A stretch of 64,000 bases of DNA from an uncultured Flaviramulus sp. Lineage in GTDB: Bacteria; Bacteroidota; Bacteroidia; Flavobacteriales; Flavobacteriaceae. Below, in pieces: positions 26,018 through 35,760 of the stretch. The position numbers and the translations under genes are program-made. The first letter of the stretch is position 1. Each line of letters begins with the position of its first letter. Location: NCBI GenBank assembly GCA_947495125.1, contig CANLXL010000001.1, positions 124,001 through 188,000 of the forward strand. The letters are read 5' to 3'. The notes beneath the pieces are model-generated. The model did not search any database, was not told where the DNA came from, and saw nothing but the letters and a program-made list of their open reading frames with translations.

Positions 26018-28342
26018 TTATTGCAGAATAACTTCATCAATAAATAACCATGTACCACTTCCATTTGGTGCTTTTTTAAGATTTTTAGCTATTACTTTGA
26101 CATGTGTTGCACTTTGTTCATTAAAAGTAATGATAAAATCTTTAAGCTCTATGTTCGAGTTAACCTTGAAAGGTCTCTTAATATGACCAACACTGGAGAA
26201 CGTTTTCCCATCATTAGATAATAGCACTTCAATTTCGATAGGAAAATATATTCCCGGACCTTGATTTTCCATCGATCCTACGTTGACCTGACTAATTTTA
26301 GTTGGTGCTTTCAAATCAATCACCAGCTCCATATCATCATCCAACCAGGCCTGCCACTGCCCATCATGGAAGTTTTTGGTTCCTCTAATGATGTTATTCA
26401 TCGTATTGGTACCGGCACCTTTATAGCTATCACTATACATGGTGACATAATTCACATTTTTCCCAACACCTTTGTGGTAATTAAAGGTTTTTTCAAAGAC
26501 TTTTCCCGTGGGTTTATTATCCTTGAATACTGAAGCTTTTATCGTTGATGTTTCGGTGACTTCAATAGGTTTTGTATAGGATATTGCGTTAGCATCTAAG
26601 GCATCTTCGTTCAAAGTATAACGAATATCCGACTCTGGAAATTCATTTTTAAGCGAAAGTAAAATGGTATTGGTATTATCGCTAACCTCAGCATCAGCCG
26701 TTATGGTATATGCACTTTTAGCGTAATTTATACCCTGATAATCATAACGTTCAAATAAGGCAACCATACGCGAAGAAAAACCATCCCAACCTCTATCTGA
26801 TTTTGGACTCCACAGCGCTTCCGAAAGTGCTGCCAGTCGTGGAAAAATCATATATTCTGAATGTGATGTCGTAGGTACGTATTCCGACCATAGGTTCGCC
26901 TGACCGCCTAAAACATGACTGGCCTGATCTTCAGTCATAGAATCCACAACCGGGTCGAACTGATATACTTTACTTACCGGAGAATATCCACCCCAAGCCA
27001 AGGGCTCTGAATTCATTGGTCCCTGATAATGATCAAAATAGCAGTGTGTTCCGGGCGTCATGACGACGTCGTGACCTTCGGCTGAAGCTTCCAGTCCACC
27101 TTTCACACCACGCCAACTCATTACGGTTGCCCCGGGAGCTAGCCCGCCTTCCAGTATTTCATCCCAACCTATTAGAATTCTGCCTTTGGAACTTATAAAA
27201 CGTTCCATACGCTTGATGAAATAACTTTGTAATTCCTCAGGAGATTTTAATTTTTCGTTTTTTATTCTGGCTTGACAATGTTTACAGGTTTTCCAGTTCG
27301 TCTTTGTAGCTTCATCACCTCCAACATGGATATACTTTGAAGGAAAGAGTTCCATAACTTCATTGAGAACATCCTCTAAAAATTCGAAAGTTGATTCTTT
27401 ACCTGCACAGTAGATATCGGTGATTGGCCATAATCCTCCCGATGGCACAGCTACCGGTTTTGCCAAACATGATAATTCGGGATAGGATGCGATGGCGCTA
27501 GTGACATGGGCCGGCATTTCGATTTCCGGTACCACGGTAACACCTCTGGTTTCTGCATAAGCAACAATCTCTTTGATCTCGTCCTGCGTATAAAATCCCC
27601 CATAAGTAGCTTCCTCATCAACGGTTGGTGTATAACGACCATCCCAAGGCTTTTCTTCCTGGTCTACTCTAAATGCACCAACTTCCGTTAGCTTTGGGTA
27701 TTTTTTTATTTCGATTCGCCAACCCTGGTCATCCACCAAATGCAGATGCAGGGTATTCATTTTTAAATAGGCCAAACGATCAATGGTTTTCAGAATGTAT
27801 CCCTTTTCAAAAAAGTGGCGTGAAACATCCAGCATTAAACCCCGCCATTTAAACCTGGGAGCATCTTCAATGCTTACAACTGGAATTTCCCATATAACAC
27901 CTTCAACCTGTTCTTTACGCTCTATGTCTGCCGGTAATAGCTGGCGAATGGTTTCAACAGCATATAAAAACCCGGAGTAGCTATTGGCTTCGATTGCAAT
28001 ACTATTACGGTCTGAATTTACAGTATACGCCTCATTTTTTAGATCGGTATTCGTTTTAAAGCTAATATAATTGGAAGTCGGTAGGTCCTCTACAATATCA
28101 AGATCCCAATTAGCAACGGTTTTGAACCTTTGCAACAAAATTTCAGACACTTGTAACTGACTATCATCACTAATATGAAACGCAGTGTTCTCATCAAACA
28201 CAAAGCTACCTTCCCCTAAAGATAGTGCTATAGGTTTTGGAATAACCTGAATATCGGCTTCGGTAAATACCGTTGCAGTTTCCGTTTTACAACTAATGGC
28301 GGTCATTAAGATGATCACAAAAGTGCCTAGATTTTTTAGCAT
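26018..28342 (-). CDS. GH20 beta-N-acetylhexosaminidase lipoprotein
   Basis: A 774-residue lipoprotein (MTAISC, Cys18). An N-terminal GH20b-type domain (about 30-155) precedes the catalytic barrel, with RGLMLDVSRHFF, LHLHLVDDQGWRIEIKKYP and HVGGDEATKTNW. The substrate-assisted catalytic pair is Asp343-Glu344. After the barrel come a chitobiase-type Fn3-like domain (IRYTLNEDALDAN, about 570-630) and a discoidin-like C-terminal domain ending in GSGTWLFIDEVIL. The enzyme should remove terminal beta-linked GlcNAc or GalNAc from N-glycan antennae. It lies 2 bases after a GH92 gene, so the two are coupled. A second GH20 of the same plan is at 58610-60949. Confidence 0.92.
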   Translation of the reverse strand: MLKNLGTFVIILMTAISCKTETATVFTEADIQVIPKPIALSLGEGSFVFDENTAFHISDDSQLQVSEILLQRFKTVANWDLDIVEDLPTSNYISFKTNTDLKNEAYTVNSDRNSIAIEANSYSGFLYAVETIRQLLPADIERKEQVEGVIWEIPVVSIEDAPRFKWRGLMLDVSRHFFEKGYILKTIDRLAYLKMNTLHLHLVDDQGWRIEIKKYPKLTEVGAFRVDQEEKPWDGRYTPTVDEEATYGGFYTQDEIKEIVAYAETRGVTVVPEIEMPAHVTSAIASYPELSCLAKPVAVPSGGLWPITDIYCAGKESTFEFLEDVLNEVMELFPSKYIHVGGDEATKTNWKTCKHCQARIKNEKLKSPEELQSYFIKRMERFISSKGRILIGWDEILEGGLAPGATVMSWRGVKGGLEASAEGHDVVMTPGTHCYFDHYQGPMNSEPLAWGGYSPVSKVYQFDPVVDSMTEDQASHVLGGQANLWSEYVPTTSHSEYMIFPRLAALSEALWSPKSDRGWDGFSSRMVALFERYDYQGINYAKSAYTITADAEVSDNTNTILLSLKNEFPESDIRYTLNEDALDANAISYTKPIEVTETSTIKASVFKDNKPTGKVFEKTFNYHKGVGKNVNYVTMYSDSYKGAGTNTMNNIIRGTKNFHDGQWQAWLDDDMELVIDLKAPTKISQVNVGSMENQGPGIYFPIEIEVLLSNDGKTFSSVGHIKRPFKVNSNIELKDFIITFNEQSATHVKVIAKNLKKAPNGSGTWLFIDEVILQ

Positions 28343-28344
28343 AA

Positions 28345-30585
28345 TTACTTATATATTTTTGATGACTTTATTGATTTCGTATTAACACTCTTATTCGGTT
28401 CACTTCCCATTTTAAAAACGATTGAACCGCCATTCATAATGTCTTTATGAGTTATGAAATTCTCAGCAAGCTCCTTACCATTCAAAACTACAGATTGAAT
28501 ATACTTGTTTTCATTTGAATTGTTTATGGTTTCAATGTTAAATTGTTTTCCATTTTCCAAGTTAATCGTGGCCTTATTAAACATAGGAGATCCAAAAGTA
28601 TACGCACCCTGGGCTGGATTCACCGGGTAAAAACCTAAGCTACTTAACACATACCATGATGACATTTGTCCGCAGTCTTCATTACCGCAATGCCCATCGG
28701 GTGTATTCTTATATTGTGAATTCAATATTTGCCGAATTCTATTTTGAGTTTTCCAGGGTTTACCTATAAAATTGTATAAATATCCCACATGGTGACTTGG
28801 CTCGTTTCCATGAGCATATTGGCCAATCATTCCTGTACTGAAAATGGGTAACTTATCTCCGGGAAGCGGATCGAACGTAAACATAGAATCCAGTTTTTTC
28901 TCAAACCTTTCCGTTCCTCCAACGGCTTCGATCAACCCTTCTATATTTTGCGGAACCGACCAAAAGTAGTGCCACGCATTACTTTCGCAAAAATAAGGTG
29001 AATAGGCTTTCGGAACGAAGTCCTCTATGAATGATCCATCTGCCAATTTCGGACGCATAAATGTGCTCACCGAGTCGTAAACATTTCTCCAGTTTTCAGA
29101 ACGTTTAAAGAAATAATTATAATCTTCATCTTTACCCAAATCTTTAGCAAACTGCGCCACACACCAATCGTTATAGGCGTACTCTAGCACTTTTGAAACC
29201 GACCAATTCTCATGAGCTTCATCTACCGGAATGTATCCCAATTTTTTGTAAACATCAATTTGCCGGTCATCATCCATAGCACTTGCTTTACATGCTTGAT
29301 AGGCTAAGTTAGCATCAAAACCTTCAATACCTTTAAAATAGGCATCAACCACCACGGGAACTGCGTGATACCCAATCATCATATTTGTTTCATTACCTTG
29401 CATCGACCATACCGGTAATAGGCCTGTTTCCTTATAATGTGCTAATAAAGAATTGATCATATCGGAAACACGATCAGGATGTACAATCGTATATAAAGGA
29501 TGGGCAGCCCGATAGGTATCCCATAGTGAAAAGGTATCGTAACGATCGAAGCCTTCTGCTTTCATGATTGTATCGTTGGCCCCCTTATAGTTACCATTAT
29601 GATCACTTAACAACGTAGGTGCTAGCATAGATTGATATAGCATCGTGTAGAATATGGTCTTCTTATCTATATCGCTGGTCTCAATAGCTATTTTTTGCAA
29701 TTGCTTTTCCCAAATACTGTCCGCCAGATGTCTGTACGTTCCAAAATTGAAATCTGTTGTTTCTTTTTTCAATGATTTATATGCGCCTTCAATATTTGCG
29801 GTTGACACTCCGGTTTTTATGACAATCGATTCATGATCTTCGGTAGTATAATTAAGGCTTACTTTAGTGTTTTTTCCTGAAGTTGAATTAGAAACTAACG
29901 TGTCATTATTATAAAGTTGATAGGATTTGAATGGCTTAGATACTTGTATCACAAAATAGATGCGTTGATCTCTAGCCCAACCTGCTGACTTTCTATACCC
30001 TTCAATCGTGGTTTCGTTAACAACTTTAATATGTGTGTCGGTTGGACTATCCCAATTCAGAGCATAGCCTAAATCGATATGAATTTGTGATACTGAATCT
30101 TTTGGGAAGGTGTATTTATGAATTCCGGTACGTGCCGTAGCAGTAAGCTCTGCTTTAATACCATAGTCCAATAAATCAACCGAATAATACCCCGGTAAAG
30201 CAGTTTCTTGATCATGTGAAAAACTCGAAAAAGGTTTAAAATTATTGGCTTCTATTCTTTTATTAAATCTACTATTGGTAGGCATAACCAAAATATCATA
30301 CAAATCTCCGGCACCTGTTCCGGTTAAATGGGTATGTGAAAACCCAGAAATAATGGAATCCTGATAATAATAACCCGCAATTCTATCCCACCCCGGAATA
30401 CCAATATCCGGACTTAACTGCACCATCCCAAAAGGTATGGTTGCTCCCGGGTATGTATTACCGGGTCCATCGGTCCCCACAAAGGGATTTACAAAATGAG
30501 TTAGTTTTACAGGGTTGTCCTTATCCTGAACACAATTAAAAAAAAGTGTCGTCAATGCGATAATAAGAAGCCCTTGTTTTTTCAT
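28345..30585 (-). CDS. GH92 alpha-mannosidase lipoprotein (HGNEPSHH/NED type)
   Basis: A 746-residue lipoprotein (TTLFFNC, Cys18). GH92 landmarks: HFVNPFVGTDGPGNTYPGA (30-48), LWDTYRAAHPLY (354-365), CESNAWHYFW with presumed acid Glu535, HGNEPSHH (592-599) and GNEDCGQMSSWY (634-645). This is the classical GH92 motif set associated with N-glycan-trimming alpha-mannosidases. One small oddity is CESN where the paralogues have EGN, so the Gly after the acid is Ser. It starts 45 bases after the GH18 gene and ends 2 bases before the GH20 gene, giving an operon order that mirrors stepwise removal of mannose and GlcNAc. Confidence 0.92.
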   Translation of the reverse strand: MKKQGLLIIALTTLFFNCVQDKDNPVKLTHFVNPFVGTDGPGNTYPGATIPFGMVQLSPDIGIPGWDRIAGYYYQDSIISGFSHTHLTGTGAGDLYDILVMPTNSRFNKRIEANNFKPFSSFSHDQETALPGYYSVDLLDYGIKAELTATARTGIHKYTFPKDSVSQIHIDLGYALNWDSPTDTHIKVVNETTIEGYRKSAGWARDQRIYFVIQVSKPFKSYQLYNNDTLVSNSTSGKNTKVSLNYTTEDHESIVIKTGVSTANIEGAYKSLKKETTDFNFGTYRHLADSIWEKQLQKIAIETSDIDKKTIFYTMLYQSMLAPTLLSDHNGNYKGANDTIMKAEGFDRYDTFSLWDTYRAAHPLYTIVHPDRVSDMINSLLAHYKETGLLPVWSMQGNETNMMIGYHAVPVVVDAYFKGIEGFDANLAYQACKASAMDDDRQIDVYKKLGYIPVDEAHENWSVSKVLEYAYNDWCVAQFAKDLGKDEDYNYFFKRSENWRNVYDSVSTFMRPKLADGSFIEDFVPKAYSPYFCESNAWHYFWSVPQNIEGLIEAVGGTERFEKKLDSMFTFDPLPGDKLPIFSTGMIGQYAHGNEPSHHVGYLYNFIGKPWKTQNRIRQILNSQYKNTPDGHCGNEDCGQMSSWYVLSSLGFYPVNPAQGAYTFGSPMFNKATINLENGKQFNIETINNSNENKYIQSVVLNGKELAENFITHKDIMNGGSIVFKMGSEPNKSVNTKSIKSSKIYK

Positions 30586-30630
30586 AATTATTTGCCTTAT
30601 TTATTTTTTATGCTTCGGTATAATACATTT

Positions 30631-31791
30631 TTATTCGGATTCCTCATTCATATTGCTAAAAAGAGCATTTAGTAGCTTCTGGTCTTTATCCAGACTATAC
30701 TCCCAGAACATAGCACCTCCCAAACCTTTTTCTTTGATAAATTCAGTTTTTAACCGGAGTTCTTTAGGTGTTTCCCATGAAATAAAAATACTGTCTGTTT
30801 TATTCCATAAATAAGAGGATTTTGCCGACTCATCATATAATTTCTCGTACTTACCCGATTTCAACTTATCTACAATATCCCAATATGGAACAATAACTCC
30901 CGTTGACATTGCCGATTGATACAACCCATCATTGCCAGGTGTTACTTTATCCCACTGTCTGCCATAAAACGGAATTCCCATAATTAGTTTATTGGCAGGG
31001 ACACCGGCTTCGATATGACGTTTAATAGCCTCTTCGCCGCTGTTACCCAAAAACTTTTCTTGATCTGAAGGGTATAAATTGGCATGATGTCCTGTTTGAA
31101 AGAACCATCCGTGATAATAATCGTAACACATCACATTAATGAAATCAAGATGTTTCTGTGCTTCAGCCAAATCGGTATGATCTATATAAGCCTGATCCGC
31201 ACCAGTTGCTATGGTTAATAAATAGTGCTTGTTATCTATTTTACCCTGACTATCCAATTGATTACGTATTTCAGCAAGTAATTGTGTGAAATTCTCCTTA
31301 TCCGACGGTCGGAAAGCATTATCTTCCGCGCGCTGTCCGGGGTATTCCCAATCCAAATCAACACCATCAAACCCATGTTTTTTCATAAGTAGTATACAGC
31401 TGGTCGCAAACTTTTTCCTTGCAGAGTCGAAGGCCGCTATATGCGAGAACTTATCCGACCAAACCCATCCTCCTACAGAGTACAACACCTTTAAATCTGG
31501 GTTCGTTTTTTTTAGAGACATTAAGGTGGCTATTTTGGTAGAATCTATCTCAAGCTCAAACTGAACCCCTCCATCGACAATATTTGCAAAGGCATAGTTT
31601 ATATGAGTCAGTTTTGTTGCATCCACCTTGGCAGGGTCGAAATCTTCGTACCCCGCAACGTAGCCAATAATATTATTCCCCGAGATTGAACTCTCTTCTT
31701 TTTCTACAGTTTTAGTACAGGCGAGAATTATTGCTACGACTACAATGCTCACCATTATTAAACTATGATTCATTTTCGGATTAATCTTCAT
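30631..31791 (-). CDS. GH18 lipoprotein (chitinase-like or endo-beta-N-acetylglucosaminidase)
   Basis: A 386-residue lipoprotein (ATG at 31791; an in-frame ATG at 31773 is also possible), with lipobox IILAC, Cys25. The GH18 barrel is complete: NIIGYVAGYEDFDP, LTHINYAFANI, LYSVGGW (104-110) and DGVDLDWEYPG with the DxxDxDxE motif at 142-149 and catalytic Glu149. Later come NVMCYDYYHGW and GGAMFWEYSLD, typical of GH18 exo/endo-chitinases. GH18 includes both chitinases and ENGases that cut the chitobiose core of N-glycans. The motifs look more chitinase-like, while the neighbours (CBM9-like protein, GH130, GH92, GH20) favour an N-glycan core role. The substrate stays open. Confidence 0.85.
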   Translation of the reverse strand: MKINPKMNHSLIMVSIVVVAIILACTKTVEKEESSISGNNIIGYVAGYEDFDPAKVDATKLTHINYAFANIVDGGVQFELEIDSTKIATLMSLKKTNPDLKVLYSVGGWVWSDKFSHIAAFDSARKKFATSCILLMKKHGFDGVDLDWEYPGQRAEDNAFRPSDKENFTQLLAEIRNQLDSQGKIDNKHYLLTIATGADQAYIDHTDLAEAQKHLDFINVMCYDYYHGWFFQTGHHANLYPSDQEKFLGNSGEEAIKRHIEAGVPANKLIMGIPFYGRQWDKVTPGNDGLYQSAMSTGVIVPYWDIVDKLKSGKYEKLYDESAKSSYLWNKTDSIFISWETPKELRLKTEFIKEKGLGGAMFWEYSLDKDQKLLNALFSNMNEESE

Positions 31792-31833
31792 ACTTATTTA
31801 TTTAAGTTATTACCCGATGTAAACTTCATTCAT

Positions 31834-32907
31834 TTATCTTGCTGAAAATTTACCATCTTCCCTAATTATTAATTGCTTTCCCGAAAAAGGGCTTTTTACA
31901 AAAATATTGTAGCCCAGACTATGATTCTCTATAGTAGGTACAATAGATTTGCCTTCAATTTTGAATTCATCTCCTTTAACCAAATCCAGTGCTGTTGCCC
32001 ACGTCTTATGCTTTGCCCGATATGCTCTTTGATTCCTATAAATTTCAAAAAGCTTCCATTTTATTTTCTCGTCATTCGGAATGACGAAATCGACATTCGC
32101 ACCAACCGGTTTTGACGAAAAAAACACATAGCCCCATTTTTCAGGTTCATGCATATTAATCACTCCTTGTGGGGACCATACCCAATTATATTCAGGGAGG
32201 TACTTCCCTTTAACGTCTTTTTTCCTCGAGTATTTGCCATCCGCAATGCTGTGTTCCCAATTCACCCTTGAAAAATTAACTCTCCAAAACTTATCGGCAG
32301 GCACATTTTTTTTATGGTATTCTACCTTATAGGCCTCCCAGGGAATAGCTAGTTCCAATACCCATCCTTTATCAATATCACTGGGGTTGTTTAAAGTTCC
32401 GTTAACAGTAACTGCCGATTTTAATCCGGTAATGTCCCAACTGTTTATGACTGGTGCAGACTCCCGGTATGGTTTTGTAATGAATAGATCCCAGGCCGTA
32501 TTAAGCGCATTCAATTCTAATTCATAATAGTTATGTGTATCTCCATCGGGGTCAATAAACACCTCAAAATCATTGTTATAAAAAATAATAGCATCGCGTT
32601 TTTCTATATCTGCCCAAACATGTGGTTCTTCTATATTTGCCAAAATATAAAAATAGGTATCATCCCATAACATTTTAACCTGGGTTCGAAATAAAGGCTT
32701 CTTATCCCCTTCGATATCAATGAAATCTTCACTCCAGGCTGAATGCTTCCACACTTCTTCGTCAGCTACCCCATCAATTTGGATAGGTTCTGATGCTTTA
32801 TGAGCTACATAGCGCTGATACATATTATCAGATTGTGCACCACCCATACTTGTATAACATCCTATTAAAACCAGCAGGATGATAAACTTCGAATCTATGT
32901 GACACAT
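31834..32907 (-). CDS. CBM9-like carbohydrate-binding protein (exported)
   Basis: The ATG at 32907 gives a signal-like N terminus (MCHIDSKFIILLVLIGC), possibly a lipoprotein at Cys17; an in-frame start at 32940 would overlap the GH130 gene and lacks a signal. The stop of the GH130 gene is at 32909, so the genes abut. The body is a family 9-like carbohydrate-binding/DOMON-type module: IQIDGVADEEVWKHSAWSEDF, LWDDTYFYILANIEEPHVWA, NDFEVFIDPDGDTHNYYELE and LELAIPWEAY. Such stand-alone CBM9-like proteins are frequent in Bacteroidota glycan loci; some bind reducing ends of glycans. No catalytic residues can be assigned. An additional roughly 100-residue C-terminal stretch is of unknown function. 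Confidence 0.75.
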   Translation of the reverse strand: MCHIDSKFIILLVLIGCYTSMGGAQSDNMYQRYVAHKASEPIQIDGVADEEVWKHSAWSEDFIDIEGDKKPLFRTQVKMLWDDTYFYILANIEEPHVWADIEKRDAIIFYNNDFEVFIDPDGDTHNYYELELNALNTAWDLFITKPYRESAPVINSWDITGLKSAVTVNGTLNNPSDIDKGWVLELAIPWEAYKVEYHKKNVPADKFWRVNFSRVNWEHSIADGKYSRKKDVKGKYLPEYNWVWSPQGVINMHEPEKWGYVFFSSKPVGANVDFVIPNDEKIKWKLFEIYRNQRAYRAKHKTWATALDLVKGDEFKIEGKSIVPTIENHSLGYNIFVKSPFSGKQLIIREDGKFSAR

Positions 32908-32908
32908 A

Positions 32909-33874
32909 TTACAAACTATTATCCTTAGTATATTGAACAACCTTGCTTAATTTACCAAAAGCCATGGCGACCACAGTATCTGCAGCACCATAATAAATGG
33001 CCAACTTATCTTCTTCTATATCATGTAAGGCCGCACATGGAAATACCACATTGGGCACATCACCAGCCATTTCATAGCTCTTTGCCGGACCTAACAGATA
33101 CGGTTGGGTTCTGTACTTGACCTTATCGGGTTCATTTTCGTCAAGAATCGCTGCACCCATGGCATATCTGAATCCGTTACATGTATTGATTACGCCATGA
33201 TATATCATTAACCAACCCTCTTCAGTCAAAATAGGTATGGGACCTGCTCCAATTTTTGTGCATTGCCAGGCACTATCTTCGAAAGCTGAAGCCTTCATAA
33301 CACAGCGATGTTCCCCCCAATACTTCATATCCGGACTATAGCTGATGTAGATATCTCCAAAAGGCGTATGCCCGTTATCACTCGGACGACTTAGCATCGC
33401 ATATTTCCCATTGATTTTTTGAGGAAATAAAACCCCATTTCTATTAAACGGCAAAAAGGCGTTTTCACATTGAAAAAATTCTTTAAAATCGTAAGTATAT
33501 CCGATACCAATGGTGGGGCCATGGTAGCCATTACACCAAGTTATCCAATAACGGTCTTCAATAAAAACAACCCTGGGGTCGTACTTATAATCGGACTCGA
33601 TCATTTGGGTGTTTCCGGCTTTCATTTCAATGGGGTCGTGATTGATGTCCCAATGGAGACCATCTTTACTAAATCCGGCGAAAATATTCATTTGTACTGC
33701 TTTATTGTCGCATCTGAAAACGCCGGCATATCCATCTTCAAAAGGGACTACCGCACTATTAAATATACTGTTGGATGATGGAATATCATATCGATTAATA
33801 ATGGGATTTTCGCTATAGCGCCAAACAACGTCTTGACAACCTTCGGGCTTTTCCTGCCATGGAATTGAACTCAT
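32909..33874 (-). CDS. GH130 phosphorylase, probably beta-1,4-mannosyl-N-acetylglucosamine phosphorylase
   Basis: A 321-residue protein without a signal peptide, hence cytosolic. It is a five-bladed GH130 protein: [60 protein letters not shown] and [20 protein letters not shown]. Asp99 in KYDPRV corresponds to the proton donor (Asp104) of the human-gut UhgbMP enzyme as I recall it. That group (GH130_2, with BT1033) phosphorolyses Man-beta-1,4-GlcNAc, the N-glycan core disaccharide, to mannose-1-phosphate and GlcNAc. The gene lies 8 bases after the symporter gene, which fits import of the disaccharide followed by intracellular phosphorolysis. Confidence 0.88.
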   Translation of the reverse strand: MSSIPWQEKPEGCQDVVWRYSENPIINRYDIPSSNSIFNSAVVPFEDGYAGVFRCDNKAVQMNIFAGFSKDGLHWDINHDPIEMKAGNTQMIESDYKYDPRVVFIEDRYWITWCNGYHGPTIGIGYTYDFKEFFQCENAFLPFNRNGVLFPQKINGKYAMLSRPSDNGHTPFGDIYISYSPDMKYWGEHRCVMKASAFEDSAWQCTKIGAGPIPILTEEGWLMIYHGVINTCNGFRYAMGAAILDENEPDKVKYRTQPYLLGPAKSYEMAGDVPNVVFPCAALHDIEEDKLAIYYGAADTVVAMAFGKLSKVVQYTKDNSL

Positions 33875-33882
33875 TTATTTTA

Positions 33883-35760
33883 TTAATTTTTATATTTTCT
33901 TACTTTATCTAACCAGGTGAATTTTAAAACTATTGAAGTGATAGCAAAAACCAGTAGTGCCCACAAGGCTTTCGGATAATCCCGTATCATAAAATATATA
34001 GGAAGAACGATCATACTGGATTGCCATATGACTCCAATAACGCAATTAATCATGTCTTTTATAAAATCGTTGTTTTTTTCAAACGATTCATCTTCAATTT
34101 TAAGGACTTTATAAACGGGGTTCCACCAGCCCCATGGCCTTACGTTACTGTAAAAACTCTTTAAAGTTTCCATGCTTGTAGCCGGGGTCAACCAAGTTCC
34201 TAAGAATGATCCTAAAACAGATACAAAGAAAATGATTGGAAACACGTATATCGCAGGTATTTGAGCCAGATCATACAACCAGGTTCCGACCTCGAAATTT
34301 GCCTTATTCTGATCGAGTAAGAACTGAAGGGTTGCGATGATTAATCCGGACGTCATTCCCCAGAAATAACCCCATCCGTTAAAACGCCACCAAACCCATT
34401 TTAAAAAGTTCGCTGCGACATAACCACCATAAAGTGCACTGGTTATCCATAGCGTCAGTGAGTTTATAGAATCAGCGAAAAAGCCCATGATAACACCGAC
34501 AATTACGATTGCAAAGGACGCTAAATGACTTGCCTTTATATAGTGCTTAGCAGGTGCCTCCGGCTTAAAATATTTTTTGTAGATATCGTTGACAATATAT
34601 GCAGGTCCGGAATTCACAAATGCTGAAAATGTAGACATAAATGCTGCCAAAAGTCCTGCAAGTAAAAGTCCCTTTATGCCAACTGGCACATGATTATTAA
34701 TAACTTTAGGTAGAACAACTTCTAGCTCTTCCCAACTCAGCCCGCTTGATGCTGCCATTTCCGGAGCAATAAACACCAGACCAAGAATCACAATACCTCC
34801 AATAAGCAAATAGCGTGGAATAAAAAGCACCAGATTGGTAAACCCACTCATATAAGCAGCTTCTTTCACCGATCTTGTCGATAAAATACGTTGCATATCA
34901 TAACTAGGTGTAGGCCCTGCTATACTTGCAAAAAAGCCTTTAAAAAGTGACATTCCAATAAACGCACCAAACATTTTGTAACCTTGGGTATCAATCAAAT
35001 CGTTAAACGCTTCATATTTTCCAGTCCAGGACCCTTCAAGTTCCCACCCAAACATAATATTACCCCATTCCGCTGAGAGCACATTATTGATCTCAATATC
35101 GGTCACGGTAACAAAGGCATAGGCTGCAATCAAAATACCGGCAATCACCATGATGCCATATTGTAATACTTCGGTGGCAACGACTGAAAACATACCGCCT
35201 TTAATGGTATAGATCGTTGTTAAAAATATGATGATCAAGGCATAACTTTGGTCTGATGTCAAAACCACACTTTGCCCCATCATTAAGGTTAAATCCCATG
35301 GAAGTATGATGGTCATGAATTTACCAACACCTTCAAAAAAATACGCTATAAATCCAATGGAAGCTACAATAGCAAAAATGGCTACAATCAAGTGAGAAGA
35401 TCTTCCTGCTTTATCATCACCAAAACGTGTTAAAATCCATTCAGAACCCGTCATTATATTTGAGCGTCTTATCCAGGCCGCTAAAAAGATCATGATAAAA
35501 ATCTGATTCCAAATAGGCCATATCCACATAAACATAAAACTCTTTACGCCATACAAAAAGAGTATCCCAACCATCCACGCTGTTCCGGAAATATCGAACA
35601 TTCCGGATCCATTACTTAAGCCCAGATAATACCATTTAATACTTTTTCCGCCAAGGAAATAAGAATCTAACCCTTTTGAAGCTCTTTTAGAAATCCAGAT
35701 CCCTACACCCAGTGTTAGAACGACATAGATAACTATTATGGAAACATCTATAATATTCAT
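33883..35760 (-). CDS. Sodium/solute symporter (SSS family), probable N-glycan sugar importer
   Basis: The preferred start is the ATG at 35760 (MNIIDVSIIVIYVVLTLGVG). It overlaps the stop of the upstream GH92 gene as TAATG, a sign of translational coupling; a start at 35790 would add ten charged residues. The 625-residue product has about 14 membrane segments and SSS features: SKRASKGLDSYFLGGKSIKW, DISGTAWMVG, FMSTFSAFVNSGPAYIVNDIY. Position between GH92 and GH130 suggests it imports mannose, GlcNAc or Man-beta-1,4-GlcNAc across the inner membrane; the substrate is not readable from sequence. Gene order GH92, transporter, GH130 is typical of a glycan import and phosphorolysis unit. Confidence 0.85.
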   Translation of the reverse strand: MNIIDVSIIVIYVVLTLGVGIWISKRASKGLDSYFLGGKSIKWYYLGLSNGSGMFDISGTAWMVGILFLYGVKSFMFMWIWPIWNQIFIMIFLAAWIRRSNIMTGSEWILTRFGDDKAGRSSHLIVAIFAIVASIGFIAYFFEGVGKFMTIILPWDLTLMMGQSVVLTSDQSYALIIIFLTTIYTIKGGMFSVVATEVLQYGIMVIAGILIAAYAFVTVTDIEINNVLSAEWGNIMFGWELEGSWTGKYEAFNDLIDTQGYKMFGAFIGMSLFKGFFASIAGPTPSYDMQRILSTRSVKEAAYMSGFTNLVLFIPRYLLIGGIVILGLVFIAPEMAASSGLSWEELEVVLPKVINNHVPVGIKGLLLAGLLAAFMSTFSAFVNSGPAYIVNDIYKKYFKPEAPAKHYIKASHLASFAIVIVGVIMGFFADSINSLTLWITSALYGGYVAANFLKWVWWRFNGWGYFWGMTSGLIIATLQFLLDQNKANFEVGTWLYDLAQIPAIYVFPIIFFVSVLGSFLGTWLTPATSMETLKSFYSNVRPWGWWNPVYKVLKIEDESFEKNNDFIKDMINCVIGVIWQSSMIVLPIYFMIRDYPKALWALLVFAITSIVLKFTWLDKVRKYKN

